From NCBI GenBank assembly GCA_003105015.1, contig PQAF01000041.1, positions 1 through 33,308 of the forward strand: a stretch of 33,308 nucleotides of DNA, in the 5' to 3' direction. This document shows, piece after piece, positions 1-8,345 of this stretch. The translations under genes and the position numbers were made by a program. The stretch's first letter is position 1, and the number at the start of each line of letters is the position of its first letter. The notes beneath the pieces are model-generated. The model was not told the DNA's origin. It saw only the letters and a program-made list of their open reading frames with translations, and searched no databases. The DNA comes from Rhodocyclales bacterium (GTDB lineage: Bacteria > Pseudomonadota > Gammaproteobacteria > Burkholderiales > Rhodocyclaceae).

Positions 1-900
1 AGGTTTTTCTACAGCCTCGTTATCGTACTGCGCCTCCTTGGCGAAGGGGATGCATGTCTGGCCCTTGACGGCCGCCGGAAAGCCGCGCCCCAGGCCGCGC
101 ACGATGAAGAGGACATAGCCTTGGATATGCTTCAGCTTGACCTCGATGCCCGAGGCGCTGTCGGCGGCCTCGACGAAGTGTTCGAGGTGGGCAACGAGTG
201 CCCGGCGCAGCCAGCCCCGGCTGCCATAGAGCGGCGGGAATTGGCCGTCGAATCCGCTCCGGGTGAGCCAGAGTCCCCGCTGCGACGCCTTATGGGCGAT
301 TTCGGCCAGCGCCTCGTTGGCAATCTCGACGGGGGAGATGCGCTGGTTATCGCGCCTCAGGTCGGCGCTGCCGAGATCGGCCAGCTCGACGATCCCCGTC
401 AGAGCCGAGGTGACGTTGTAGGCCCTGAACACCAGCTCCTCCGCGGCAGCGGCAAGCGGATCGCCGGAGGCGCGTCCCCGAAGCGCCGACTCCGTCCCGG
501 CGAGCGCTACTGCCAAGGCATTCAGTCGCGCGCCCAAGACTGCCTGCACGAATTCCAGAAGGTTTTCCAGCGAGGTATTGAACAGCTTTTCCTCGGCTAC
601 GCTGCGCAGCAGGACGACATAGCGGCCGGCTTCCTCGCCCTGATGCAGCGAGACAGCCATCTCGTCGGCATTGCCGCACTCGTCTGCCTCCATGTTCGCC
701 GGGAAGACAAGCGGCAGGGTGTCATAGCCACCCGTCACCGCCTCGATGGCGCGCCGGATCAAGGGATTCGCCACGGTGTCGCCAATGCGCTGGTTCAGCA
801 TCCGGGCCGCATTTGCGTTCAGAAACAGCAGGCGTGCCTGCGCATCGAGTTCGACCACGCCCTCGGAAAGGGCCTCAATCGCACCGATATCGAGCTTCAT
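1..900 (-). CDS. PAS protein with degenerate histidine-kinase core (3' end outside window)
   Basis: The reading frame is open from an ATG at 898-900 to the window edge, so about 300 residues are visible and the C-terminus is missing. Residues 1-105 look like a PAS domain (start LDIGAIEALSEGVVELDAQ, then LLFLNANAARML). The segment after it lies where a DHp helix should be, but the H-box position reads LGARLNAL, with no phosphoacceptor His. The later segment GSRGWLRRALVAHLEHF resembles an N-box without the ATP-binding Asn, and VRGLGRGF resembles a G1 box without Asp. This is therefore probably a signalling pseudokinase that binds or scaffolds rather than phosphorylates. It is the last visible gene of a leftward operon, and its ATG overlaps the stop of the preceding receiver gene (ATGA). 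It is organised like the protein at 1256-2362. The pseudokinase reading is inference from missing motifs. Confidence 0.6.
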   Translation of the reverse strand, partial: MKLDIGAIEALSEGVVELDAQARLLFLNANAARMLNQRIGDTVANPLIRRAIEAVTGGYDTLPLVFPANMEADECGNADEMAVSLHQGEEAGRYVVLLRSVAEEKLFNTSLENLLEFVQAVLGARLNALAVALAGTESALRGRASGDPLAAAAEELVFRAYNVTSALTGIVELADLGSADLRRDNQRISPVEIANEALAEIAHKASQRGLWLTRSGFDGQFPPLYGSRGWLRRALVAHLEHFVEAADSASGIEVKLKHIQGYVLFIVRGLGRGFPAAVKGQTCIPFAKEAQYDNEAVEKP

Positions 901-1259
901 ACCGCTAAGCGCTCCACAGTATCGATCAGTTCCAACGGGCTGAACGGTTTCACCAGGTAGGCGTCCGCGCCTGCCTTCAGCCCATCCTCGATATCCTTCT
1001 GCTGCCCGCGCGCCGTGAGCAGAACGATCCTGGAGCGAACATTCGGATCCGTTTTGACTGTTCTGCAGACATCGAGACCGTCGAGTCCGCCTGGCATCAT
1101 GATGTCGAGGAGGATAACGTCGGGTTGCGCACTGCGGATCAGGTGCAGGGCGGTCGGCCCGTCGGCCGCCTCCATGAACTCGAACTCGCCCAGTTCTAGC
1201 GTCATCTGCACCAACCTGCGGATTTCAGCGCGGTCATCAACGATCAGTACCTTCTTCAT
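897..1259 (-). CDS. Single-domain response regulator (CheY-like)
   Basis: A 120-residue receiver with no output domain. The acidic pocket is D8/D9, the phosphoacceptor is D52 (LLDIMMPGG), the switch Thr is T82 and the conserved Lys is K104 in LVKPF, so all canonical phosphorylation residues are present. The motif MMPGGLDGLD carries one extra Gly compared with the usual MMPGMDG, as in several stand-alone receivers. The start ATG at 1257-1259 overlaps the stop of the upstream PAS-pseudokinase gene, and its own stop overlaps the start of the next gene, so translation is probably coupled on both sides. Because both flanking proteins lack kinase residues, the phosphodonor must be elsewhere. It may act as a phosphorylation-dependent partner of the pseudokinases. 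Confidence 0.88.
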   Translation of the reverse strand: MKKVLIVDDRAEIRRLVQMTLELGEFEFMEAADGPTALHLIRSAQPDVILLDIMMPGGLDGLDVCRTVKTDPNVRSRIVLLTARGQQKDIEDGLKAGADAYLVKPFSPLELIDTVERLAV

Positions 1260-2362
1260 GGCTCTTGCCCTTTCAAGTTTCCCTGCACCCTCAAACGATA
1301 AAGCTGTGCAATGTCCCTCGCATAGCGCTGTGCCTGTTCTGCGCCCAAGGTCGACTCTTCGCGCACGCCCGTTTTCAGCGCGAACCGGAAAGTCAGCTCC
1401 AGGCAGTCTCCGTTTGCATTCCAGTGAAGCCGGGCTCTGCCGCCATGCAGTTCCAGGACGTGCCGGTCGATCGCCAACTCAGGTGCGAGCATGGCCTGCG
1501 CCTCGGGCAGTATTTCGCCGCTGCCCTCCCCCATGCCGGCCGGCCGCTGACGACAACGCAGCCTGAAGGCGATAAGAAAACCCTCCGGCGTCGCCGCAAC
1601 ATTCGCCGTCAGGCCGCGCGCCTCATCCGCCTCCCCCAGCACGGCAACCAGAGGTTCCTCCAGGGCGCGCAGCAGCCATTTGGAACTGCCGTACAACGCA
1701 GGCAGCCCCTCTGGCGCGGGCGCCGCCTGAAAGGTGAGCCCCAGTTCGCGGGCCACCTGCCCGATGCGCTCCACCAGAAGCTGAAAGAGGTTCGCAGCAG
1801 GCATTCTTTCATCCCCGGCAATGGGGAAATGGCCGATCAGATGCGACAGGTCGACCAGCCCCTCGCAGCCCTCCTTGACCACAACAGCGCGCGCCAGGGA
1901 TTCCTTAATCAGGTCGACGTCCGGCTGGCCCGTCGCCATGGCCGATTCTGCACGGCCGACCGCGGCGGCAAGGGCTTCGCAGGGCAGGCGCAGATTGGCA
2001 TACAGCATGTCTATCAGATTCTTGAGGAGGTTGGCATAGAGCATGGCCTGCGTCTGATTCCTGAGGAGGACGATAACCGTCCCCTCGTCCGAAAGACGCT
2101 CAAGGCGCGCCTCGGCATACATCGGTCTGCCGTCGTGCTGCACGCCTCGAATGGGAATCTCTTTGGGCAGTTCGTCCAGGCCGCGACGGACCGATTCAAG
2201 CGCGCGTCGCACCGGGGAGGCCAGCGGCAATGTCCGACCGCCTTCTTCCAGCCCAAGCAGCGTGCGCGCGGCCAGATTTGCATACAGCACAACCCCCTCC
2301 ATATTCGACAGGGCCACACCGTCGCCCAGGAAATCCGCCGCGCCTGGAATCCGCTCAAACAC
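1256..2362 (-). CDS. PAS protein with degenerate histidine-kinase core
   Basis: I place the start at a GTG (2360-2362), giving 368 residues. GGAGG lies six bases upstream, and the GTG overlaps the stop of the upstream receiver gene by 8 nt. An ATG at 2389 would give nine more residues but a longer overlap. Residues 5-110 form a PAS-like domain (GVALSNMEGVVLYANLAART). The DHp-like helix reads YANLRLPC where a kinase has SHELRTPL, so the His is replaced by Ala. The ATPase-like region keeps the overall pattern (SSKWLLRALEEPLVAVL, then APELAIDRHVLELHGG). It lacks the N-box Asn, the DxGxG motif and the GxGLG glycines. It is therefore probably catalytically dead. It resembles the truncated protein at 1-900 in design. 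The C-terminal 40 residues are charged and may be helical. Confidence 0.65.
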   Translation of the reverse strand: MFERIPGAADFLGDGVALSNMEGVVLYANLAARTLLGLEEGGRTLPLASPVRRALESVRRGLDELPKEIPIRGVQHDGRPMYAEARLERLSDEGTVIVLLRNQTQAMLYANLLKNLIDMLYANLRLPCEALAAAVGRAESAMATGQPDVDLIKESLARAVVVKEGCEGLVDLSHLIGHFPIAGDERMPAANLFQLLVERIGQVARELGLTFQAAPAPEGLPALYGSSKWLLRALEEPLVAVLGEADEARGLTANVAATPEGFLIAFRLRCRQRPAGMGEGSGEILPEAQAMLAPELAIDRHVLELHGGRARLHWNANGDCLELTFRFALKTGVREESTLGAEQAQRYARDIAQLYRLRVQGNLKGQEP

Positions 2363-2813
2363 GTTTCGCCTCCGAGCCTGCCAAGGCAAGTTTCACCTGC
2401 CGTTCTAGCTCCCCCGACGCGACCGGCTTGCGCAATACGGGCACGTCGGCCGGCATGCCGCGCCGGCGCCGAACACTCTCGATATCCATTCCCGTTACCA
2501 CGATCACCGGCACAGGCGCCAGCTTGCGCACCGCGTTCCTGAGCGTCCGAATGACATCGAAACCGTCGATCCCGGCCATCCGAAGATCGGTTATCAGCAC
2601 ATCGGGCATTTGATCGGACAATGCATTCATCGCCGCATAGCCGCTCGACACCAAGGTCAGCCTGACAGGCAGGCTCCACGCGGCCGCCATCTCCCGATAC
2701 AGGACTTGCTGCGCGGGATCGTCCTCGAGGACCATCACCTCAACCCTGCCACATGCCTCTAAAGCAGGCCTCTCTCCATCGATGCCGTACGACGGCTCTG
2801 GAATGATCGCCAT
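2355..2813 (-). CDS. Single-domain response regulator, paralogue of the HTH-receiver at 3004
   Basis: A 152-residue receiver protein with about 20 extra N-terminal residues before the fold. The start used is ATG 2811-2813; an in-frame GTG at 2823-2825 would add four residues, and neither has a strong ribosome binding site. Acidic pocket E30/D31/D32, phosphoacceptor D76 (LITDLRMAG), T107 and K129 are present. The receiver is clearly related to that of the divergent gene at 3004-3606: both have the LYR..(W)..LP pattern, PDVLITD and the (G/M)PAD segment before the Lys. This suggests duplication of an ancestral receiver. It is the first gene of the leftward pseudokinase operon, reading from the AT-rich divergent promoter region. 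No output domain is visible. Confidence 0.85.
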   Translation of the reverse strand: MAIIPEPSYGIDGERPALEACGRVEVMVLEDDPAQQVLYREMAAAWSLPVRLTLVSSGYAAMNALSDQMPDVLITDLRMAGIDGFDVIRTLRNAVRKLAPVPVIVVTGMDIESVRRRRGMPADVPVLRKPVASGELERQVKLALAGSEAKRV

Positions 2814-2860
2814 ATTGATATCCACGTATTTATACTACCAATTTCACACATATTTATTAA

Positions 2861-2889
2861 ATTATAAAATTACCGCTATTGTCTGTTAA
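2861..2889 (-). promoter_or_regulatory. sigma70-type promoter for the leftward pseudokinase/receiver operon
   Basis: On the minus strand, TTAACA (2884-2889, one mismatch to TTGACA) is followed after 17 bp by TATAAT (2861-2866). A transcript would start near 2854, about 40 bp before the receiver start. A TTTCACA box lies just downstream (2840-2851) and another just upstream (2892-2906), positions typical of repressor operators. Predicted from sequence only. Confidence 0.6.
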
Positions 2890-2909
2890 TTATTTCACAT
2901 TTATTAAAA

Positions 2910-2937
2910 TTAACTGGGCTGTAATTTTTGATAGAAA
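2910..2937 (+). promoter_or_regulatory. Candidate promoter for the HTH-receiver gene
   Basis: TTAACT (2910-2915) and TAGAAA (2932-2937) are spaced by 16 bp, each matching four of six consensus bases. This would start transcription near 2944, with the inverted TTTCACA box (2955-2966) just downstream. It is weaker than the opposing promoter. Confidence 0.35.
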
Positions 2938-3003
2938 ATCCGGGCATCAGTAAAATGTGTGAAATTCATACAGGTATATCAAGGCCAAGGCGAAAAATAA
3001 GCT

Positions 3004-3606
3004 ATGAAAGATTCCGACAAGGAGTTCTGCAGTACGCGAGAGGCGGCTCAGATGCTTGGTGTAGCGGTCGCCACCGTGCAAAACATGGTTGAAAACGGGA
3101 CGCTGGAAGCCTGGAAAACTCAGGGCGGACACCGTCGCATCAGGGTGCAATCTGTAGAACGTTTTCTGCAACACAATGCACCCAAGCTTACTGCCGGATT
3201 TACCCCTGACCGGGTTGCCGTACTGATCGCGGAAGACGAGCTTTCACTGCAGGAACTCTATCGTCAGACGCTGGAAAGCTGGGGCCTGCCGTTGTCGGTG
3301 GCCGTCGTCGGCGACGGATTCGATGTGCTTGTGCACTTGGGCAGACACCAGCCCGATGTGCTCATCACCGATATGAAGATGCCGGGGATGAACGGCTTCG
3401 AACTCGTGGCCCGGCTGCGGGCCGATCCGGCGTTTGCGAACATGGACATCATCGCAGTCACGGGACTTTCCACCCAGGAAATCGAAGCTAGGGGGGGATT
3501 GCCGGCCGACATTGCCGTTTTCGGGAAGCCGATTCCATTCGATGAATTGCGGGGTTATCTTCGCGCCAAAGTCGCGCAGAAGCATCGGGAAAGGGCTCAA
3601 TTTTGA
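3004..3606 (+). CDS. HTH (excisionase/MerR-like)-receiver response regulator
   Basis: A 200-residue protein. Residues 9-56 form an excisionase/MerR-type winged HTH (STREAAQMLGVAVATVQNMV, then the basic wing GGHRRIR, then VERFL). Residues 70-193 form a receiver with acidic pocket E77/D78, phosphoacceptor D123 (LITDMKMPGMNGF), T153 and K175. The order is reversed from most response regulators, where the receiver is N-terminal. The receiver is paralogous to that encoded at 2355-2813. No strong ribosome binding site precedes the ATG, but later in-frame starts would cut the HTH. The divergent arrangement and the boxes in the intergenic region suggest that it controls itself and the leftward operon. 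Partner kinase unknown. Confidence 0.85.
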   Translation: MKDSDKEFCSTREAAQMLGVAVATVQNMVENGTLEAWKTQGGHRRIRVQSVERFLQHNAPKLTAGFTPDRVAVLIAEDELSLQELYRQTLESWGLPLSVAVVGDGFDVLVHLGRHQPDVLITDMKMPGMNGFELVARLRADPAFANMDIIAVTGLSTQEIEARGGLPADIAVFGKPIPFDELRGYLRAKVAQKHRERAQF

Positions 3607-3622
3607 GATAAGTTGTTATGAG

Positions 3623-4465
3623 ATGACCCCCGCCGAACTCGACCGCCAGTACAACGCCCGCGCCGCGGTGCCGGAGCACCCGGAGATCCTCGCCCGCTGG
3701 GCGGCCCGCTCGGCACAGGCGCGGCAGGCGCGGCACTGCGAGACCGACTACTACTACGGCGCCTCGCCGGCGGAAACCCTCGACTTCTTTCCGGCGCGCA
3801 AGCCCGGCGCCCCGCTCCTCGTCTTCATCCACGGCGGCTGGTGGCGTTCCCTCGACAAGCAGGACTTCTCCTTCATCGCCCCCGCCTTCGTCGACGCCGG
3901 CGCCGCGGTGGCCCTCATCAACTATTCGCTGGCGCCGAAGGCGCGCCTCGAGGACATCGTGCGCCAGTCGCTGCGTGCCTGCGCCTGGTGCTGGCGCAAT
4001 GCCGGGAGCCTGGGCGCGCATCCGGAGCGCCTTCATGTCGCCGGCCATTCCGCCGGCGGCCACCTGGCGGCGATGATGCTGGCGGCCGACTGGCCGGCCT
4101 GGGCGCCGGACCTGCCGCCGCAGCTGCTGCGCAGCGGGCTGGCCGTCTCCGGCGTCTTCGACCTGGAGCCCGTCGCGCGCACGCCCTTCCTGCAGCGGGA
4201 CCTGCGGCTGGGAAAGGCGGCGGCGCGGCGCGTCAGCCCGGTCCGCTACCGGCCGCCGCGCAGCGTGCCGCTGGACACCGCCGTCGGCACGCAGGAGAGC
4301 GCGGAATTCCACCGCCAGGCCGGCCTCATCCGCGCCGCCTGGCCGCACTGCGCCGGCAGCCACCTGGCGCTCGAGGGCCACAACCACTTCACCATCGTCG
4401 AGGCGCTCGGCGACCCGGCCAGCCCGCTGCACCGCCATGCCCTGCGCATGATGCGCCTCGCATGA
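3623..4465 (+). CDS. Alpha/beta hydrolase, kynurenine-formamidase/esterase-like
   Basis: A 280-residue protein, the usual length for this HSL-like hydrolase group. It has the oxyanion-hole motif HGGWW (70-74), the nucleophile elbow GHSAGG with Ser143, and a C-terminal GHNHF with His253/His255 as the probable catalytic base. The acidic triad member is uncertain; the segment GTQESAEFHRQ (222-232) corresponds to the region that carries it in relatives. The start is ATG 3623, 16 bp after the HTH-receiver stop; a longer upstream reading would overlap that gene. Family members hydrolyse N-formylkynurenine or other small esters and amides, and the sequence does not settle the substrate. No tryptophan-degradation genes are nearby. 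It may be cotranscribed with the gene upstream. Confidence 0.8.
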   Translation: MTPAELDRQYNARAAVPEHPEILARWAARSAQARQARHCETDYYYGASPAETLDFFPARKPGAPLLVFIHGGWWRSLDKQDFSFIAPAFVDAGAAVALINYSLAPKARLEDIVRQSLRACAWCWRNAGSLGAHPERLHVAGHSAGGHLAAMMLAADWPAWAPDLPPQLLRSGLAVSGVFDLEPVARTPFLQRDLRLGKAAARRVSPVRYRPPRSVPLDTAVGTQESAEFHRQAGLIRAAWPHCAGSHLALEGHNHFTIVEALGDPASPLHRHALRMMRLA

Positions 4466-4470
4466 GCGCA

Positions 4471-4500
4471 TTGTCCCGGCCAACCTTGGACAGGTAGAAT
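4471..4500 (+). promoter_or_regulatory. Candidate sigma70 promoter of the sigma54-activator gene
   Basis: TTGTCC (4471-4476) and TAGAAT (4495-4500, five of six matches) are 18 bp apart. The transcript would begin a few bases before the ribosome binding site AGGGGA (4509-4514), so the leader would be very short. Moderate support only. Confidence 0.35.
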
Positions 4501-4518
4501 CCCCGCCCAGGGGATTCC

Positions 4519-5847
<1,329 letters not shown>

Positions 5848-5884
5848 TTCAAAAGGCTTTTCCGGAATCCCCGGGATCACCGCA

Positions 5885-5902
5885 TGTTGGCACTCGCCAA
5901 CA
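5885..5902. promoter_or_regulatory. Enhancer-type palindrome UAS1 (distal, globin operon)
   Basis: A perfect palindrome TGTTGGC-ACTC-GCCAACA. It reads TGTT-N10-AACA, the same geometry as enterobacterial GlrR sites. Its centre is 65 bp from UAS2. Confidence 0.75.
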
Positions 5903-5949
5903 CAACAATGCGTTGATTCAAAAAGACTTTTCAAATAAGACCGGAGACC

Positions 5950-5967
5950 TGTTGGCATTTGCCAACA
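5950..5967. promoter_or_regulatory. Enhancer-type palindrome UAS2 (proximal, globin operon)
   Basis: A perfect palindrome TGTTGGC-ATTT-GCCAACA whose centre is about 75 bp upstream of the -24 GG at 6034-6035. It is a likely binding site for the GlrR-type activator encoded just upstream. Confidence 0.75.
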
Positions 5968-6032
5968 CATTCGGCTTTCCCCGTTTCCGCAAAATCATTT
6001 CATCCGATTGTATTCATTGAAGAATTCAGGTG

Positions 6033-6047
6033 TGGCACGGCTGTTGC
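6033..6047 (+). promoter_or_regulatory. sigma54 promoter (-24/-12) of the globin operon
   Basis: TGGCACGGCTGTTGC has the invariant GG (6034-6035) and GC (6046-6047) separated by exactly 10 bp and matches the consensus TGGCACG-N4-TTGC. It lies about 56 bp before the globin start codon and downstream of UAS1/UAS2. Confidence 0.88.
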
Positions 6048-6102
6048 GTTATGAGGTGCGGACCCCAACCACCGCCCCCTGAAAAAAATGAAAGGAATGG
6101 CC

Positions 6103-6546
6103 ATGAAAGCAGAACAGATCCGCCTCATTCGCGCCAACTGGGAAGAAATCCATCCCAATGCGCGGCTCGCCGGCCGCCTGTTCTACACCAAGTTGTTCCT
6201 CATCGAGCCCTCGCTCAGCGCGCATTTCCGCCACAACGCGGAAGAACAGACCCAGCGCCTGATGCGGGCCCTCGGCATCGCGGTCTACGGCCTCGGCCAG
6301 CCCAGGGTGCTGGCGCCCCTGCTGCACAACCTCGCCGAGCACCACGCCATGGCGGGCGTGAAGGGCAGCCACTACGACGCCGTCGGCAAGGCGCTGCTGT
6401 GGACCCTGAAGATCGTCCTTGGCGAGAAGTTCACCGAGGAGGCCGCCCATGCGTGGGAGCACCTGTACGCCGGGATCACCCGGACCTTGCGCGATGCCAC
6501 GCGGGACGAGGCCGCCGGCGCAGTAGCCCTGCGCGCGGCCGCCTGA
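6103..6546 (+). CDS. Single-domain globin (Vitreoscilla hemoglobin-like)
   Basis: A 147-residue heme globin that would bind O2, NO or CO in the cytoplasm. The alignable landmarks of the flavohemoglobin/Vgb class are present: B10 Tyr28 (LFYTKLF), CD1 Phe42, probable E7 Gln49 and proximal F8 His81 in EHHAMAG, followed by GSHYDAVGKALL as in Vgb. No FAD/NAD reductase domain follows, so it is not a full Hmp. Three in-frame ATGs lie close together (6088, 6097, 6103); AAAGGA at 6091-6096 has ideal spacing only to 6103. It is the first gene after the sigma54 promoter and is followed by a lone PAS protein and a kinase. This suggests either ligand delivery or detoxification coupled to sensing. Tyr-B10/Gln-E7 chemistry favours NO/O2 reactions (family knowledge). 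Confidence 0.9.
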   Translation: MKAEQIRLIRANWEEIHPNARLAGRLFYTKLFLIEPSLSAHFRHNAEEQTQRLMRALGIAVYGLGQPRVLAPLLHNLAEHHAMAGVKGSHYDAVGKALLWTLKIVLGEKFTEEAAHAWEHLYAGITRTLRDATRDEAAGAVALRAAA

Positions 6547-6557
6547 GGAGCGGGATC

Positions 6558-7004
6558 ATGTCGATCGCCACCTGGAGCGCCCGGCCGAAGGCCCTCGCGG
6601 CGCCGCCTTTCGCGCGCAGCCGCGCCTTCCTCGATGTCGCCGAAAGCTCGGCCGACATGATCGCCGTGCTCGACGCGGCCGGGCGCCGGCTCTACGCCAA
6701 TGCCTCCTTCGGCAGGCTGCTGTCCCGCGCCGAGTACATCGCCGGCAGCGACTCCTTCGGCCACATCCATCCCGAGGACCGCTCCCGCGTGCGCAAGCTG
6801 TTCATGCGCGTGCTGTCCGAGCGCCGCGGGCAGCGCCTGCGCTACCGCATCGTCGACCGCCACGGCAACGTGCACCACATCGAGTCGCACTCCCACGTCG
6901 TGGCCGGCGATGCCGGCGATGCCCCGCGCGTGCTGGTCATCTCCTGGGAGCCCCGCAGGGGGGCCGGCGGCGCCGACGACATCGGGCAATTGCGCGCCGC
7001 CTGA
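6558..7004 (+). CDS. Stand-alone PAS domain protein
   Basis: A 148-residue protein that is almost entirely one PAS fold (about residues 22-128). Key segments are ESSADMIAVLDAAGRRLYAN, then GSDSFGHIHPEDRSRVRKLF, then YRIVDRHGNVHHIESHSHVV. It is closely related to the PAS domain of the kinase encoded next (DSTSDMIAVLDAEGRRLYAN, SFLDIHPDDRDRMRALF), so the pair probably arose by duplication with loss of the kinase half in this copy. No output domain follows. The start is supported by GAGGAG seven bases upstream, and the gap to the globin stop is 11 bp. A likely role is heterodimerisation with, or competition for, the kinase PAS domain (inference). Several His residues occur in the HHIESHSH segment, but no established heme-PAS motif is certain. 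Confidence 0.8.
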   Translation: MSIATWSARPKALAAPPFARSRAFLDVAESSADMIAVLDAAGRRLYANASFGRLLSRAEYIAGSDSFGHIHPEDRSRVRKLFMRVLSERRGQRLRYRIVDRHGNVHHIESHSHVVAGDAGDAPRVLVISWEPRRGAGGADDIGQLRAA

Positions 7005-7034
7005 GCGCGCGCCCGGCGGCAGGAGGGAAACGGC

Positions 7035-8318
7035 ATGCTGCAGAAACGGTCGCCTGCCCGTGCGGCTGCCGACGCCGCCGGGCCCGGACTGGACGAACGC
7101 TGCTTCCACGCCGTTGCCGACAGCACGTCGGACATGATCGCCGTGCTCGACGCCGAGGGCCGCCGCCTGTATGCCAACCCCGCCCTTGCCCGGCTGCTGG
7201 GCGAAACCGGCAGCCTGGTCGGCAGCGATTCCTTTCTCGACATCCATCCCGACGACCGCGACCGCATGCGCGCCCTGTTCAGACAGGTCGCCACCCAGGG
7301 CAGCGGCGCGCGCGCCGAATACCGCCTCATCGACGGCCGGGGCGGGACGTGCTACCTCGAGTCCCAGTCCAACGTCGTCTGCGACGGCAGCGGGCCGCTG
7401 CGGGTGGTGGTGGTGTCGCGCGACGTGACCGAAAGGCGGCGGATGGAGGACGCGCTCTCCCGCCTCAACCGGGAACTGGAATCGCGCATCGAGGCGCGCA
7501 CGGCGCAGCTCGCCGCCGCCAAGGGCCAGCTGGAAGGCACCGTGGCCGAGCTGCAGGCGGCGCACGGCGAACTGCGGACGCGCGAGGAAGACGCCCGCCG
7601 TGCGCTGGAGCGGGCACGCGAGCTGCACGATCTGAAGCTGCGCTTCGTGTCGATGACCAACCACGAATTCCGCACGCCGCTCACCACGATCCTTTCCGCG
7701 TCGGAACTGCTGCGCACCTACGACGGGCGCTTCTCGGACAAGGAGCGCATTGAAATCCTGGACGACATCCGCAGCGCCGTCGGCCGCATGACCCTGATGC
7801 TCGACCAGGTGCTCACGATCAGCCGGTCCGACGCCGGCCGGCTGGAGTTTCGGCCCGAGCCGGTATCCGTCGCCGGATTCGCGCGCGACCTGCTCGGCAA
7901 GCTGGAAAAGGCCGCCCTCGGCAGCCACCGCTTCGTCTTCGAATCGCAGGCGGCGGAAACCACCCGCCCGCTCGACGCCAGACTGCTCACCCTGATCCTG
8001 CAGAACCTGCTCTCCAACGCAGTCAAGTATTCCGCCCAAGGCAGCCGGGTCACGCTGCGGGCTGCCGCAGAGGCGGCCGCCACGGTGTTCGAGGTTTCCG
8101 ACGAGGGCATCGGCATCCCCGAGGAAGACCGCGCGAACATGTTCAAGACCTTCTTCCGCGGCAGCAACGTCGGCCGGATCGCCGGCACCGGACTCGGCCT
8201 GGCCATCGTCAAGCGCGCGGCGCAGCGGCATGGCGGCGCCATCGCCTGCGAAAGCGCACTGGGCGGCGGCTCCCGCTTCATCGTGCGCATCCCGCTTGCG
8301 CCGGAACCGGCCGCCTGA
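7035..8318 (+). CDS. Soluble PAS-containing sensor histidine kinase
   Basis: A 427-residue protein without membrane helices. PAS domain 21-135, a long coiled coil 138-205 (RLNRELESRIEARTAQL), HisKA with His210 in TNHEFRTPL, N-box with Asn328 (NLLSNAVKY), G1 DEGIGI (356-361), and G2 GTGLGLAIVKRA (384-395). All catalytic motifs are intact. The DHp region resembles that of the six-PAS kinase at 10534-14049. AGGAGGG lies eight bases before the ATG. No receiver gene follows, while the sigma54 activator upstream lacks a kinase, so the activator is the most economical partner. If so, the kinase gene would lie in a unit driven by its own regulator, a positive feedback loop (inference). Confidence 0.88.
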   Translation: MLQKRSPARAAADAAGPGLDERCFHAVADSTSDMIAVLDAEGRRLYANPALARLLGETGSLVGSDSFLDIHPDDRDRMRALFRQVATQGSGARAEYRLIDGRGGTCYLESQSNVVCDGSGPLRVVVVSRDVTERRRMEDALSRLNRELESRIEARTAQLAAAKGQLEGTVAELQAAHGELRTREEDARRALERARELHDLKLRFVSMTNHEFRTPLTTILSASELLRTYDGRFSDKERIEILDDIRSAVGRMTLMLDQVLTISRSDAGRLEFRPEPVSVAGFARDLLGKLEKAALGSHRFVFESQAAETTRPLDARLLTLILQNLLSNAVKYSAQGSRVTLRAAAEAAATVFEVSDEGIGIPEEDRANMFKTFFRGSNVGRIAGTGLGLAIVKRAAQRHGGAIACESALGGGSRFIVRIPLAPEPAA

Positions 8319-8345
8319 ACATCCCCCGACAGGAAAATCCTCACC

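Larger units (their letters stand above)
2840..2966. repeat. Operator-like boxes in AT-rich divergent intergenic region
   Basis: The 12-mer AATTTCACACAT occurs at 2840-2851 and, exactly inverted, at 2955-2966. A related box, ATTTCACATTTATTA, is at 2892-2906; site 1 continues similarly (ATTTATTA). The three boxes flank both predicted promoters. The intergenic region 2826-3003 is strikingly AT-rich against a very GC-rich background. The likely ligand is the MerR/excisionase-type HTH protein encoded immediately to the right (inference). Confidence 0.6.

Noticed and set aside
4472..4492. TGTC...GACA pair upstream of the glrR-type gene as an autoregulatory site
   Set aside because: The half-sites are 13 bases apart instead of 10 and do not resemble the UAS palindrome; no -24/-12 promoter follows.
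5968..6032. IHF site between UAS2 and the sigma54 promoter
   Set aside because: The segment is AT-richer than its surroundings, but I could not find a convincing WATCAA-N4-TTR match in either orientation.
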